A DNA stretch of 64,000 nt from positions 1 to 64,000 of the forward strand of contig NZ_JAAGBB010000026.1 of assembly GCF_018129085.1 (NCBI RefSeq), in the 5' to 3' direction. The notes beneath the pieces are model-generated. The model did not search any database, had not been told where the DNA came from, and saw nothing but the letters and a program-made list of their open reading frames with translations. Both the position numbers and the translations under genes were made by a program. The first letter of the stretch is position 1. Each line of letters begins with the position of its first letter. Shown in pieces: positions 55,116-64,000 of this stretch. This DNA is from Plastoroseomonas hellenica. GTDB taxonomy: Bacteria > Pseudomonadota > Alphaproteobacteria > Acetobacterales > Acetobacteraceae.

Positions 55116-56840
55116 TCACGCCGGCACGAGCCGGACCTTGCCGCGGCGGACCAGCCGCCCCGGCAATGCGCCGGTCGCCTCGCCATCGCGATAGGTGACG
55201 GCGCCAGCGACCACAGTAGCGCGATAGCCGCGGGCGCGCTGCAGCAGCCGGCGGCCGCCGGCCGGCAGGTCGGCCACCATGCGCGGCGCCTGCAGCGCCA
55301 GCCGGTCGGGGTCGATGACGTTGAGATCCGCCTTCATCCCCCGCGCCAGCACTCCGCGATCCCTGAGGCCGGCGGCGCGCGCGGTGTCCGATGTCTGGCG
55401 GCGGATCAGCTCCGGCAGGGGAATGCCCTCCCGCTTGCCCCAATGGGTCAGCAGGAAGGTCGGGAAGCTGCCATCGGAGATGAAGCCGACATGCGCGCCG
55501 CCATCGGAGAGGCCGACCACGGCATTCGGGTGCCGCAGGCATTCACCGCTGGCCGACAGCGTGTAGTCGGCGAAGTTGGTCAGCGGCGCGAAGATGAAGC
55601 CGTGGCCATCCTCGGCGAGCAGCGTGTCATAGGCGAGCTCCGCGGCAGTGATGCCGGCGCGCTGGGCGCGGGCCGCGATCGATGCCTCGCGCGGCGGCGC
55701 ATAGTCCGGCGGATCGCCGAAGGGGAACATGCGCTCATAGGAGAGCCGGGTGATGAGCGGAAAGCTGCTGCCGGCGACCGGATCCTCGGACAGGATGCGC
55801 GCGCGCATCGCCGGGTCGCGCATCGCCTGCACGCGCTGCGCCAGCGGCAGATGCGCGATCGCCTTGTAGGACGGCGTGCCGGAGAAGGGGTTTTGTGAGC
55901 CCTGCAAGCCCAGCAGGATGCCGATGGGGCGCGGCGGGAAGACCGGGCGGATCGGCAGGCCCTCGGCGGCGGCGGCGTCCGAGAGCGCCAGCAACTCGCG
56001 CCAGGCCTCGGTGCGGTCATGCCGTGCGGTCAGCGAGAACAGCACGGGGCGGCGCGTCGCCTCCACCAGGCGGCGGACCATGGCGAATTCCGTCGCGGGG
56101 TCGGGCGTGTTCCAGTCGGAGACCAGCTCCACCAGGCCGCCGCCGCCTTCGCCGAGGCCGCGTGCGATGCCGATCAGCTCATCCTCCTGCGCGCGGAGCG
56201 AGGGGGTCGGGTCGCCGGCCAGCGTCTTGTGGCTGATGGTGCGGGAGGTGGAGAAGCCGAAGGCGCCGGCCGCAGCCGCGTCGCGGGCGATGGTGCGCAT
56301 GGCCGCGATATCCGCGGGTGTCGCATCCTCGAGCCGCATGGCGCGGTCGCCCATCACGTTCACCCGGATCGCGGCATGCGGCAGCAGCGTGCAGATGTCG
56401 GTGTCGCGCGGACGCTGCTCCAGCACGTCGAGATATTCGGCGAAGCTCTCCCAGCGGAAATCGAGGCCCTCGTGCAGCGCGGGGGCCGGGATGTCCTCGA
56501 CGCCTTCCATCAGTTCGATCAGGCGGTTGCGGTCGCCTGGCTTCACCGGGGCGAAGCCGACGCCGCAATTGCCCATCACGACTGTGGTCACGCCATGCCA
56601 GGCGGAAGGCTGCAGGTGCGAATCCCACACGGCCTGGCCGTCGTAGTGGGTGTGGATGTCGACGAAGCCCGGCGTGACGAGGTCGCCGCGCGCGTCGATC
56701 TCCTCGGCGCCCGAACCCTCGATCCGGCCGATGGCGGCGATGCGCCCATCCTCGAGGGCGATATCGGCCTCGCGCGGTGCGGCACCGGTACCGTCGATCA
56801 CCGTGCCGTTGCGGATGACCAGGTCGTGGCGCGCGGCCAT
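55116..56840 (-). CDS. Amidohydrolase, N-acyl-D-amino-acid deacylase family
   Basis: The 574 residues have the amidohydrolase metal site [20 protein letters not shown] (HxH), the family [15 protein letters not shown] loop with its Cys, AFGFSTSRTISHKTLAGDP and a C-terminal DGGAHVGFISDGSFPTFLLT with a metal-binding Asp. D-aminoacylases release the acyl group from N-acyl-D-amino acids; related enzymes cleave other amides. A ggaggaaa precedes the ATG. It is divergent from a Bug gene that in turn is followed by a paralogous amidohydrolase. Confidence 0.85.
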   Translation of the reverse strand: MAARHDLVIRNGTVIDGTGAAPREADIALEDGRIAAIGRIEGSGAEEIDARGDLVTPGFVDIHTHYDGQAVWDSHLQPSAWHGVTTVVMGNCGVGFAPVKPGDRNRLIELMEGVEDIPAPALHEGLDFRWESFAEYLDVLEQRPRDTDICTLLPHAAIRVNVMGDRAMRLEDATPADIAAMRTIARDAAAAGAFGFSTSRTISHKTLAGDPTPSLRAQEDELIGIARGLGEGGGGLVELVSDWNTPDPATEFAMVRRLVEATRRPVLFSLTARHDRTEAWRELLALSDAAAAEGLPIRPVFPPRPIGILLGLQGSQNPFSGTPSYKAIAHLPLAQRVQAMRDPAMRARILSEDPVAGSSFPLITRLSYERMFPFGDPPDYAPPREASIAARAQRAGITAAELAYDTLLAEDGHGFIFAPLTNFADYTLSASGECLRHPNAVVGLSDGGAHVGFISDGSFPTFLLTHWGKREGIPLPELIRRQTSDTARAAGLRDRGVLARGMKADLNVIDPDRLALQAPRMVADLPAGGRRLLQRARGYRATVVAGAVTYRDGEATGALPGRLVRRGKVRLVPA

Positions 56841-56981
56841 GGCGTTTCCTCCGGTTCTTTGCAGCCAGGCTAGGCGCATCGCGCCCACCTGGCCAGACGG
56901 GTTGCCGCGCGCGCCCGGGCGTGGTGGCATGCGGCCGGCGCAGCGCCGGACACAAGAGCGCGCGCCGGGAGAGGACAGCCG

Positions 56982-57965
56982 ATGCACATCAGTCGCCGCA
57001 CACTCATCGCCGGAGCCGCCTCGGCGCCGCTCGCGGTCGCCACGGCGCCGCTTGCCACCGCTGCCGCGCAAGGGGTCTGGGTGCCGGACCGCACCATCAC
57101 CATGATCGTCGCCTTCGCGCCGGGTGGCGGCACGGATGTCGCGGCACGGACGCTGGCGCGCGCCATGGAGAAGGATCTCGGCCAGTCGGTGGTGGTGGTG
57201 AACCGCCCCGGTGCCGGCGGCGAGATCGGCTGGAGCGAGCTTGCCCGCGCGCGACCTGACGGCGCCACCATCGGCTTCATCAACACGCCGAACATCGTCA
57301 CCATCCCGATCGAGCGCCGCGCGCGCTTTCGGCTGGAGGATTTCTCGCCGATCGCGAACATCGTCGACGATCCCGGCGGCTACTGGGTGCTGAACGACAG
57401 CCCGATCCGCAGCCTGGCCGATCTCGTCCGCGAAGCGCGGGAGAAGCCGGGGCAGGTCGCCTATGGCACCACTGGCGTCGGCTCCGACGATCACCTCGCC
57501 ACGCTCACCTTCGAGCGGCAGGCGAATGTGCGGCTGCTGCACGTGCCCTTTGCCGGATCCTCGCAAGTGCGCAACGCCATCCTCGGGCGCAGCATCCACC
57601 TCGCCGCCATGAACATGGGGGAGGGGTTGAACGACATGCGGAACGGGCTGCTGCGGCCGCTCGGCCAGATGGCCGCCGAACGCTGGGCCCCGGTGCGGGA
57701 GGTGCCGACCTTCCGGGAGCTGGGCTTCGACCTGGTCCAGGGTTCCATGCGCGGCGTCGCGGCGCCTGCGGGCATGCCGTTGCCGGTGATGAACCGCATC
57801 GCGCTGTCGGTCGAGCATGCGCTGGCCGATGACGAGTTCAAGCGTTCCGCGGCGCAGCAGGACCTGCCGCTGCGCTACCTGGGGCCGGAGGCCTACATGA
57901 CCGCGCTGCGGTCGCTGCGCGACGAATACACGGCGCTCTGGGCGCAGCATCCGTGGCGCGACTAA
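56982..57965 (+). CDS. Bug-family (TctC-like) periplasmic substrate-binding protein
   Basis: A fourth orphan Bug protein, 327 residues, starting MHISRRTLIAGAASAPLAVA with a signal peptide that has SRRTLIAGA (twin-arginine-like) and ends AAAQG. The core has DRTITMIVAFAPGGGTDVAA, SVVVVNRPGAGGEIGWSEL, AYGTTGVGSDDHLATL and FRELGFDLVQGSMRGV. It is more divergent than the other three. It lies between two paralogous amidohydrolases, so it may bring in their substrate or a breakdown product. Confidence 0.9.
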   Translation: MHISRRTLIAGAASAPLAVATAPLATAAAQGVWVPDRTITMIVAFAPGGGTDVAARTLARAMEKDLGQSVVVVNRPGAGGEIGWSELARARPDGATIGFINTPNIVTIPIERRARFRLEDFSPIANIVDDPGGYWVLNDSPIRSLADLVREAREKPGQVAYGTTGVGSDDHLATLTFERQANVRLLHVPFAGSSQVRNAILGRSIHLAAMNMGEGLNDMRNGLLRPLGQMAAERWAPVREVPTFRELGFDLVQGSMRGVAAPAGMPLPVMNRIALSVEHALADDEFKRSAAQQDLPLRYLGPEAYMTALRSLRDEYTALWAQHPWRD

Positions 57966-58008
57966 TGCGCTGCTCTGAATCGGCCGCACCAACTAACCGG
58001 AGGCAATG

Positions 58009-59730
58009 ATGCCTGAAGAGGTCGATATCCTGATCCGTGGCGGCCATGTCGCGGATGGCGGCGGCGGAGAGCCGGTGGAGGCGGATGTCGCGATCCGCGG
58101 CGATCGCATCGCGGCCGTGGGGCGACGCCTCTCCGCACGCGGCACCGAGGAGATCGATGCGCGCGGGCTGCTGGTGACGCCGGGCTTCGTCGATATCCAC
58201 ACCCATTACGACGCCCAGGTGACATGGGCGGAGAGCGTCCTCTCCTCCTCTTGGAACGGCGTGACCACGGCGCTGATCGGCAATTGCGGCGTCGGCTTCG
58301 CACCCTGCCGGCCGGAACGGCGCGACATGCTCGTGCGGCTGATGGAGGGTGTCGAGGACCTGCCGGAGGTGGTGCTGACGGAGGGCCTGCCCTGGAACTG
58401 GCAGAGCTTCCCCGAATACCTCGAAGCCATCGCGGCGCGCCGCTACGACCTCGATGTCGCGGCGCAGGTGCCGCATGCGGCGCTGCGCGTGCATGTGATG
58501 GGCGAGCGTGGCGCCGAACGCGAGCCGGCGACCGAGACGGATCGGGAGGAGATGGCGCGGCTCGCGGTGGAGGGCATCCGTGCCGGCGCGCTCGGCTTCT
58601 CCACCTCGCGGGCGATCGCACACAAGACGCTGGCGGGAGAGCCGATCCCGACGCTCGGCGCGGCGGAGGCGGAACTGGCGGCGGTGGCGCGCGGAATCCG
58701 GGCGCTCGGCGAAGGCTGGATGCAGGTGATCTCCGACTTCGACGAACCGGATGAGGAATTCGCGCTGCTGCAACGGGTCGCGGCCTTGTCCGGGCGTCCC
58801 ATGACCTTCTCGCTGTTGCAGCGGGAGAGCCGGCCGGGGCTGTGGCGCGACCTGCTCGCCAAGGTGAGCGCGGCCAATGCCGAGGGCACCCGGATGCTGG
58901 CGCAGGTGATGGGCCGTCCGGTCGGGCTGATGTTCGGCTTCGAGCTGAGCCAGCACCCGTTCCTGCACCGCCCTTCCTTCAAGCCGATCGCCGATCTGCC
59001 CTTCGAGGCGCGGATGGCACGGCTCCGTGATCCCGCCTTCCGCGACCGGCTGCTGGCGGAGGAGACGGCGGATCCCGCGCTGCGCGCACGGCACGAGACC
59101 TGGACGCGCATCTTCCGGCTCGGCGATCCCCCGGATTACGAGCCGCATCCCGACACCTCGGTCGCGGCGGAGGCCGCGCGGCGCGGCGTGGCACCGGCGG
59201 CGCTGGCCTATGACTGGATGATGGAGAGGGATGGGCGCGCCATCCTGAACCGGCCGCTGCTGAACTATGCCGATGGCGACCTGGATGCGATCGGCGAGAT
59301 GCTGCGGCATCCGCACACGGTGACCGGCCTTGGCGATGGCGGCGCCCATGTCGGCTATATCTGCGATGCAAGCGCGACCACGCATATGCTGGTGCACTGG
59401 GCCCGCGATCGCAGCCGTGGGGCGAAGCTGCCGCTCGGCTTCGCGGTGAAGCGCATCACGCGTGACAATGCGATGGCGGTCGGCCTCGCGGATCGCGGGT
59501 TGATCGCACCCGGGCACAAGGCGGATGTGAACGTGATCGACCATGGCAGGCTGCAACTCCGCGTGCCGGAGATGCGCTACGATCTGCCGGCCGGCGGCAA
59601 GCGCCTGGTGCAGCGGGCGGATGGCTATGTCGCCACCATCCTTTCGGGGCAGGTGACCTTCCGGGACGGTGTGTCGACGGGCGCGCTGCCGGGGCGGCTG
59701 GTCAGGGGTGCGCAGCACCCCCTTGCGTGA
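58009..59730 (+). CDS. Amidohydrolase, N-acyl-D-amino-acid deacylase family (paralogue)
   Basis: The 573-residue product parallels the minus-strand amidohydrolase 1.2 kb away: [60 protein letters not shown] and [20 protein letters not shown] at matching places. The second of two adjacent ATGs is preferred because it lies 5 nt from ggagg. It follows the Bug gene by 43 nt and should be co-transcribed with it. The reaction is presumably on N-acyl-D-amino acids or similar amides. Confidence 0.85.
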   Translation: MPEEVDILIRGGHVADGGGGEPVEADVAIRGDRIAAVGRRLSARGTEEIDARGLLVTPGFVDIHTHYDAQVTWAESVLSSSWNGVTTALIGNCGVGFAPCRPERRDMLVRLMEGVEDLPEVVLTEGLPWNWQSFPEYLEAIAARRYDLDVAAQVPHAALRVHVMGERGAEREPATETDREEMARLAVEGIRAGALGFSTSRAIAHKTLAGEPIPTLGAAEAELAAVARGIRALGEGWMQVISDFDEPDEEFALLQRVAALSGRPMTFSLLQRESRPGLWRDLLAKVSAANAEGTRMLAQVMGRPVGLMFGFELSQHPFLHRPSFKPIADLPFEARMARLRDPAFRDRLLAEETADPALRARHETWTRIFRLGDPPDYEPHPDTSVAAEAARRGVAPAALAYDWMMERDGRAILNRPLLNYADGDLDAIGEMLRHPHTVTGLGDGGAHVGYICDASATTHMLVHWARDRSRGAKLPLGFAVKRITRDNAMAVGLADRGLIAPGHKADVNVIDHGRLQLRVPEMRYDLPAGGKRLVQRADGYVATILSGQVTFRDGVSTGALPGRLVRGAQHPLA

Positions 59731-59783
59731 TGCGGCGGTCGCGCCACACTCCGGCGCGATCCCAGCCTTTGGAGCAGACCGAC

Positions 59784-60494
59784 ATGGAAATCACCTGGTT
59801 CGGCCATTCGGCCTTTCGTTTGCGCTTCTCCGGCGCCACCGTGCTGATCGACCCGTTCCTGACCGGCAACGGCACCTTCAAGGGTGATGTCGCGGCGGAG
59901 ACCGCCGGCGCCACCCATATCCTGCTGAGCCACGGCCATTCCGACCATATCGGCGACACGCTGAAGATCGCGGAGGCGACGGGCGCTAAGGTGGTGTCGA
60001 ATTTCGAGGTCTGCATGTACCTCGCCAAGCGCGGCCTCAAGAGCTTCGATCCGATGAACACCGGCGGCGGCACCGACCAGGGTGCCTTCCGGGTGACGCT
60101 GACCCAGGCCTTCCATTCCTCCTCGGCGATCGACGAGAACGGGGTGATCCAGGATCTCGGCCTGCCGAACGGGCTGGTGATCACGCCGACCGATACGAAG
60201 GAGCCGACCGTCTACCACATGGGCGACACCGACATCTTCTCCGACATGGCGTTGATCGAGGAACTGCACGCGCCCAAGGTGGTGATGGTGCCGGTCGGCG
60301 ACCGCTTCACCATGGGGCCGAAATCCGCGGCGCTGGCGATGCGCCGCTTCCTGCCGGGTGCCGCGACCGTGGTGCCGGTCCACTACGCCACCTTCCCCAT
60401 GCTGCTGCCGAATGCCGATGGCTTCGTCGCCGCCATGGGCGACCAGGCCTCGCGCGTGAAGGTCGCGACGCCGGGCCAGCCTTTCTCCGTTTAA
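59784..60494 (+). CDS. UPF0173-type metal-dependent hydrolase (MBL fold)
   Basis: The 236 residues have the metallo-beta-lactamase fold: [20 protein letters not shown], the metal motif [18 protein letters not shown] (HxHxDH), the histidine of [11 protein letters not shown], the aspartate in [19 protein letters not shown] and the final histidine in [19 protein letters not shown]. It matches the UPF0173 family; the substrate is not known. A ggagcagacc precedes the ATG. Its stop lies in the first of two tandem 60-bp repeats. Confidence 0.88.
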   Translation: MEITWFGHSAFRLRFSGATVLIDPFLTGNGTFKGDVAAETAGATHILLSHGHSDHIGDTLKIAEATGAKVVSNFEVCMYLAKRGLKSFDPMNTGGGTDQGAFRVTLTQAFHSSSAIDENGVIQDLGLPNGLVITPTDTKEPTVYHMGDTDIFSDMALIEELHAPKVVMVPVGDRFTMGPKSAALAMRRFLPGAATVVPVHYATFPMLLPNADGFVAAMGDQASRVKVATPGQPFSV

Positions 60495-60610
60495 ACCGCG
60501 CAGATCGCCGCAGGGCGGTATCGCCCGGAGGCGTGAATCTGCGCGGCAACTAAACCCTGGCAGATCGCCGTAGGGCGGTATCGCCCGGAGGCGTGAATCT
60601 GCGCGGCCGC
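60491..60610. repeat. Two tandem 60-bp palindromic repeats in a convergent gap
   Basis: Two near-identical units with a period of 60 nt (differing at a few positions) fill the space between the converging UPF0173 and TIM-barrel genes. Unit 1 has perfect 10-bp arms CCGCGCAGAT (60496-60505) and ATCTGCGCGG (60537-60546) and an inner hairpin GGGCG-gtat-CGCCC (60513-60526). Unit 2 keeps the inner hairpin and right arm but its left arm is degenerate. Each boundary contains TAAAC or CTAAAC, which provides the stop codons of both genes. Confidence 0.9.
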
Positions 60611-61440
60611 TAAACCGCGACGCCGGCCGCGCGGGCCTGCTCCACCATCAGGTGCCGCGCGGCCTGCATGTCGTCGAGTGAGCCGAAGGCATTGGTATAG
60701 GCGCCGCGATAGCCTTTGCCTTCCAGGCGGCGGAACATGTCGCCGAAATCGAAATCGCCCTCGCCGGGGCGCAGATGCTCCTCGTCGCCGTTGCGGCGGC
60801 AATCCGCGAGCCGCACTTCCCGCACGCGGTCGAGCGGGATCGCGTCGATCCAGGCGGGCACGCCCTCCGGCATCAGATGCGCGTGGTTGGCGGTGAAGGA
60901 GAGCGCGAAGGACGGGCTGTCGATCCTGTCGTAGTAGAAGCGCCATTCGTCCATCGTATGCGCGAGGTAGTGGACCTCGGCGTTCGGCGGCTCCTTGTTC
61001 AGGTTCTCGAGCAGCAGCAGCGCGCCCCTGGTCTCGGCATGGGCGACCATGCGCTTCAGCCGGTCGAGCCCGGCATCCATGCGCATCTGGACATCGGCAG
61101 TGAAATGGTAGCCGGCATGGACGACGATCCATTGCGCGCCGAGCTTGGGCGCGATGTCGATATAGGCGCGCATATAGGCATCCACCGCCTCCGACAGCAG
61201 CGGCGAGTACTCGGCGACATTGACGGCTGAGAGCGTATGCAGCGCGATATGCACGCCCTGCCGGGCGCTCTCCTCCCGGATCGCGGCGCAGCGGGCGTCG
61301 TCGAATCTGGTGAAGGCGTTCTCGCCGGTGTCGAGCTGGATGTCGATGTGGCGGACGCCGTTCCTGGCGGCCCAGGCGATGCCGTCCTCCAGCTTCGCCT
61401 TGCGGCCGATATCGACGCCGATGCGGTCGAGCAGTCCCAT
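60610..61440 (-). CDS. Sugar phosphate isomerase/epimerase-like TIM-barrel protein
   Basis: The 276 residues match the xylose-isomerase-like TIM barrel family used by many sugar and inositol isomerases. It starts MGLLDRIGVDIGRKAKLEDG and has AARNGVRHIDIQLDTGENAF, GAQWIVVHAGYHFTADVQMR, ALLLLENLNKEPPNAEVHYL with a likely metal-binding Glu, and RPGEGDFDFGDMFRRLEGKG near the end. The exact substrate is unknown. A palindrome CTTG-tatg-CAAG lies 16 nt upstream of the start. The stop is provided by the edge of a tandem repeat. Confidence 0.8.
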   Translation of the reverse strand: MGLLDRIGVDIGRKAKLEDGIAWAARNGVRHIDIQLDTGENAFTRFDDARCAAIREESARQGVHIALHTLSAVNVAEYSPLLSEAVDAYMRAYIDIAPKLGAQWIVVHAGYHFTADVQMRMDAGLDRLKRMVAHAETRGALLLLENLNKEPPNAEVHYLAHTMDEWRFYYDRIDSPSFALSFTANHAHLMPEGVPAWIDAIPLDRVREVRLADCRRNGDEEHLRPGEGDFDFGDMFRRLEGKGYRGAYTNAFGSLDDMQAARHLMVEQARAAGVAV

Positions 61441-61456
61441 GACGTTCCCTCATATC

Positions 61457-61468
61457 CTTGTATGCAAG
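61457..61468. promoter_or_regulatory. Candidate operator CTTG-tatg-CAAG
   Basis: A 12-bp inverted repeat, CTTGTATGCAAG, lies in the divergent promoter region between the TIM-barrel gene and the ABC transporter genes. The TTGTATGCAA core resembles operators of GntR-type regulators of the FCD group. No such regulator gene is in the window. Confidence 0.35.
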
Positions 61469-61613
61469 CAGGTTTACGGAGCCGCCGGTGCATGGCAAGC
61501 TCCTGTGAAGGGAAGAGGAAACGTCCGGCGCCAGGGCCCGAAAAGGGCTCGCGACCGGTCAGCGGTGACGCACGGCCTCCTCCCGTCGCAGGCACGGGGC
61601 AGGAGACACGATC

Positions 61614-62669
61614 ATGATCCTCATCAGCAAGCGCGACTTTCTGCGAGCCTCTGCGGCGGCCGCGGCGCTGGGCGCTGCGGGCCGGGCCCGGGCGCAGGAG
61701 ATGCCGGCGCATGAACGCACCCTGCATGAAGCGGCGCGACGCGAGGGCGAGCTGACCTGGTATTCCGGCCAGTACAATGCCGAGACTTCGGAAGCCGTGG
61801 GTCGCGCCTTCACCGAACGCTATGCCGGCGTGCGGGTGAATGTGGTGCGCTCCACCTCCCAGGTCGCCTTCCAGCGGCTGTCCCAGGACACGCGCGCGGG
61901 CGTCGCCCAGTGCGACGTCTTCAGCTCCACCGATTTCGGCCATTACAGCCTGCTGAAGCGCGAGAACCGGCTGCTGCAGTACCGGCCGGTGAATGACGAG
62001 CAGTTGCTGCCGCAACTCCGCCGCGCCGATCCCGACGGCTACTACCACACGAGCTTCATGGGCCTCTATCTCATGGCCCACAACACCACCAAGGTGTCGG
62101 AAGCGGATGCGCCGAAGAAGTGGACGGATGTGCTGGATCCGCGCTGGCGCGACCAGCTCGCGGTCGGGCATCCGGGCTTCAGCGGCGCCATCGGCATCTG
62201 GGCCGTGCAGATGCGCAAGATGTATGGCTGGGACTATTTCACGCGGCTGGAGCGCAACCGCCCGCAGATCGGCCGTTCCTCCATGGATCCGGTCACCGGC
62301 CTCAATGCCGGTGAGCGCTCGGTCGGCATCGCGGTGCCTTCCGGCACCACGCTGCTCTCGGCCCAGCGGGGCAATCCGCTGCGCCTCATCTATCCGGAGG
62401 AGGGGGTGCTGGCGACGCTCTCGCCCTCTGCCATTCCGCGCAACGCGCCGCATCCGAACGCCGCCAAGCTGTTCATGGAATTCACCGCCAGCCGGTATCT
62501 GTCGGACACCATCCGGCAGACCTTCGGCGACCCGATCAATCCCATGGTGGAGCCGCCGCCCGGATCGCGTGCCATCAACGATCTCAAGCTGATCTACCCG
62601 ACACAGGAGGAGGCGGAACGCGGCGTGCCCGAAGTGCGCGAGCTTTGGCGCGACACCTTTGGCGTCTGA
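61614..62669 (+). CDS. Iron-type ABC transporter substrate-binding protein
   Basis: The 351 residues resemble ferric-iron-binding proteins (FbpA-like, PBP2). It starts MILISKRDFLRASAAAAALG with a KRDFLR Tat-like signal ending RARAQE, then HEAARREGELTWYSGQYNAE, GVRVNVVRSTSQVAFQRLSQ, GLYLMAHNTTKVSEADAPKK and SAIPRNAPHPNAAKLFMEFT. No iron-binding YY pair is obvious, so the cargo could be another small solute such as thiamine or a sugar. It is followed by the permease gene after 7 nt. Confidence 0.85.
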   Translation: MILISKRDFLRASAAAAALGAAGRARAQEMPAHERTLHEAARREGELTWYSGQYNAETSEAVGRAFTERYAGVRVNVVRSTSQVAFQRLSQDTRAGVAQCDVFSSTDFGHYSLLKRENRLLQYRPVNDEQLLPQLRRADPDGYYHTSFMGLYLMAHNTTKVSEADAPKKWTDVLDPRWRDQLAVGHPGFSGAIGIWAVQMRKMYGWDYFTRLERNRPQIGRSSMDPVTGLNAGERSVGIAVPSGTTLLSAQRGNPLRLIYPEEGVLATLSPSAIPRNAPHPNAAKLFMEFTASRYLSDTIRQTFGDPINPMVEPPPGSRAINDLKLIYPTQEEAERGVPEVRELWRDTFGV

Positions 62670-62676
62670 CCGCGCC

Positions 62677-64000
62677 GTGTCGGATGGGGTCCTCCCTCGT
62701 GTCACCCCGCGCTCGAGCTTCCGGGCGCGGCTGCGCAACTTCGAACCGATTACCCTGCTCTGGCTGCTGCTGGCAGCCGTGCTGCTGGTGCTGGTCGCTT
62801 TCCCTCTCATCAAGCTGCTGATATCGAGCTTCGAGACACGCGAGGGTGTCTTCACGCTCGGGAACTACGCGACCGCCTATGGTCGTGCGCGCTACATCGA
62901 TGCGCTGTTCAACTCGCTGAAGCTCGGCGCGCTCTCGGCATCCATCGCGGTGCTGCTGGCGGTGCCGATGGCCTGGGCGGTGTCGCGGACCGACATGCCG
63001 GGCAAGGGCTTCACCTGGGCGATGGTGATGGCGGCCTTCGTGATGCCGCCCTATCTCGGCGCGGTCGGCTGGATCCTGCTGGCGGGGCCGAATTCGGGCT
63101 TCCTCAACATCACCTGGCGGGCCATCACGGGCGCGAGCGACCCGTTGTTCAACGTCTACAGCTTCGCCGGGCTCGCGACCGTGATCGCGCTTCATTCCTT
63201 CCCGCTGGTCTTCATCTTCGTGAAGTCGGCGCTCGACCTGGTGTCGTCGGAGATGGAGGATGCGGCCAACATCCTCGGCGCCGGCACCTTCGCCACCATG
63301 CGCAAGGTCACGCTGCCCCTGGTGTGGCCGGCCATCCTCGGCGGCTTCATCATCGTCTTCCTGGAAACCATCGCGCTGTTCGGTACGCCGGCCATCATCG
63401 GCATACCCGCGCGCATCAACGTGGTGACGACCCAGCTCTGGCAGTTCTTCGAATACCCGGTGCGCATGGAAGTCGCGGCCGCCTATGCGATGCCGCTGCT
63501 GCTGATCACCATCGCGATGATCGGCGTGCAGAAGCTGATGCTCTCCCGCAAGGGCTTCGTCTCCCAGACCGGCAAGGGGGGGGAGCGGCGGCAGATCAAG
63601 CTCGGTGCCTGGCGCTGGGCGCTGTTCGGCTGGTGCGGGCTGGTGGGCACGCTGTCGGTGCTGCTGCCGCTGCTGGTGCTGCTGCAGGCCTCCTTCGCCA
63701 AGGCCTGGGGGCGTGGCCTCTCGCTCGACAACCTCACGATCCGCAACTACCGGCTGCTGCTGTTCGAGCATGAGATGGCGCTGACCTCGGTGTGGAACAC
63801 GATCTGGTTCTCGGCGGCGGCGGCGACCATTGCCCTCGTGCTCGCGCTGCTCGTCGCCTACATCGCGGTGCGGCGGCTGTCGCGCTTCGCCGACGCGCTG
63901 GGTTTCCTGGCGATGGCGCCCTTTGTCATCCCCGGCATCGTGATGGCGATCGGTTTCTACGCGGCCTATGCCTCGCCGCCGCTGGCGCTCTATGGCACCG
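62677..64000 (+). CDS. ABC transporter permease, two-domain FbpB type (3' end outside window)
   Basis: About 441 residues are visible, from a GTG giving MSDGVLPRVTPRSSFRARLR to the window end; an in-frame TTG at 62659 is an alternative start. The first membrane span is LLWLLLAAVLLVLVAFPLIK, and the EAA loop is EMEDAANILGAGTFATMRKV with TLPLVWPAI. A second copy of the permease domain begins near WRWALFGWCGLVGTLSVLLP and NYRLLLFEHEMALTSVWNTI. Two fused domains in one chain fit the iron(III)/thiamine class. It partners with the preceding binding protein; the ATPase must lie outside. Confidence 0.88.
   Translation, partial: MSDGVLPRVTPRSSFRARLRNFEPITLLWLLLAAVLLVLVAFPLIKLLISSFETREGVFTLGNYATAYGRARYIDALFNSLKLGALSASIAVLLAVPMAWAVSRTDMPGKGFTWAMVMAAFVMPPYLGAVGWILLAGPNSGFLNITWRAITGASDPLFNVYSFAGLATVIALHSFPLVFIFVKSALDLVSSEMEDAANILGAGTFATMRKVTLPLVWPAILGGFIIVFLETIALFGTPAIIGIPARINVVTTQLWQFFEYPVRMEVAAAYAMPLLLITIAMIGVQKLMLSRKGFVSQTGKGGERRQIKLGAWRWALFGWCGLVGTLSVLLPLLVLLQASFAKAWGRGLSLDNLTIRNYRLLLFEHEMALTSVWNTIWFSAAAATIALVLALLVAYIAVRRLSRFADALGFLAMAPFVIPGIVMAIGFYAAYASPPLALYGT

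Noticed and set aside
60491-60610. CRISPR array or insertion-sequence ends
   Set aside because: Only two near-identical 60-nt units without variable spacers, no transposase and no target duplication.

Overview
This is a high-GC chromosomal segment of an alphaproteobacterium. It is most likely from the Acetobacteraceae (Roseomonas-like), judging from the S10-spc-alpha gene order without rpsD, the S5 protein with a Gly/Arg-rich N-terminus, the many orphan Bug-type (TctC-like) periplasmic binding proteins, and the FDH3-type formate dehydrogenase locus. This placement is an inference from gene content. No rRNA, tRNA, insertion sequence, prophage or CRISPR array was recognised.

Region 1 (1-14.7 kb) is the ribosomal protein supercluster on the + strand: the end of tuf, then rpsJ-rplC-rplD-rplW-rplB-rpsS-rplV-rpsC-rplP-rpmC-rpsQ-rplN-rplX-rplE-rpsN-rpsH-rplF-rplR-rpsE-rpmD-rplO, then secY-adk, then rpsM-rpsK-rpoA-rplQ. 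Most gaps are under 20 nt or the genes overlap. Structured RNA elements sit between rplO and secY and between rpsK and rpoA, and a hairpin closes the cluster after rplQ.

Region 2 (14.7-31 kb) is an accessory mix: a DMT exporter, three of the window's four orphan Bug binding proteins, an alpha/beta hydrolase, a divergent oxyR/katG peroxide-defence pair, a cyclase-family hydrolase, an MFS transporter, rarA, a fluoride channel (crcB) preceded by a 31-bp inverted repeat, a VOC protein and an RluC-type pseudouridine synthase.

Region 3 (32.1-46.9 kb) is a formate dehydrogenase locus. The structural genes are a TorD-like chaperone, a small Tat-target protein, alpha (Cys-type), beta and cytochrome b gamma subunits. 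They are preceded by a tightly overlapping module of uncharacterised genes: a divergent multi-cluster iron-sulfur protein, a lipoate/biotin-ligase-like protein lacking the usual lysines, DUF6505, DUF6352, DUF3305 and DUF3306. Downstream are the molybdenum-cofactor genes mobB, moeA, mobA and fdhD, which would supply and sulfurate the cofactor of this enzyme. The module of uncharacterised genes is the best candidate for an undescribed system.

Region 4 (47-64 kb) holds a fused membrane/spermidine-synthase-like protein, a TPP-dependent decarboxylase/synthase, an OprB-like porin, an SDR protein, a Gly-rich repetitive lipoprotein, an amidohydrolase-Bug-amidohydrolase set, an UPF0173 metallohydrolase, a TIM-barrel isomerase and the start of an iron-type ABC transporter whose permease runs off the end.

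Several non-coding repeats stand out: chained short hairpins with GAAT/TAAT/GGAT loops that recur next to two unrelated genes with compensatory stem changes, a 60-bp tandem repeat in a convergent gap, and a 31-bp inverted repeat upstream of crcB.
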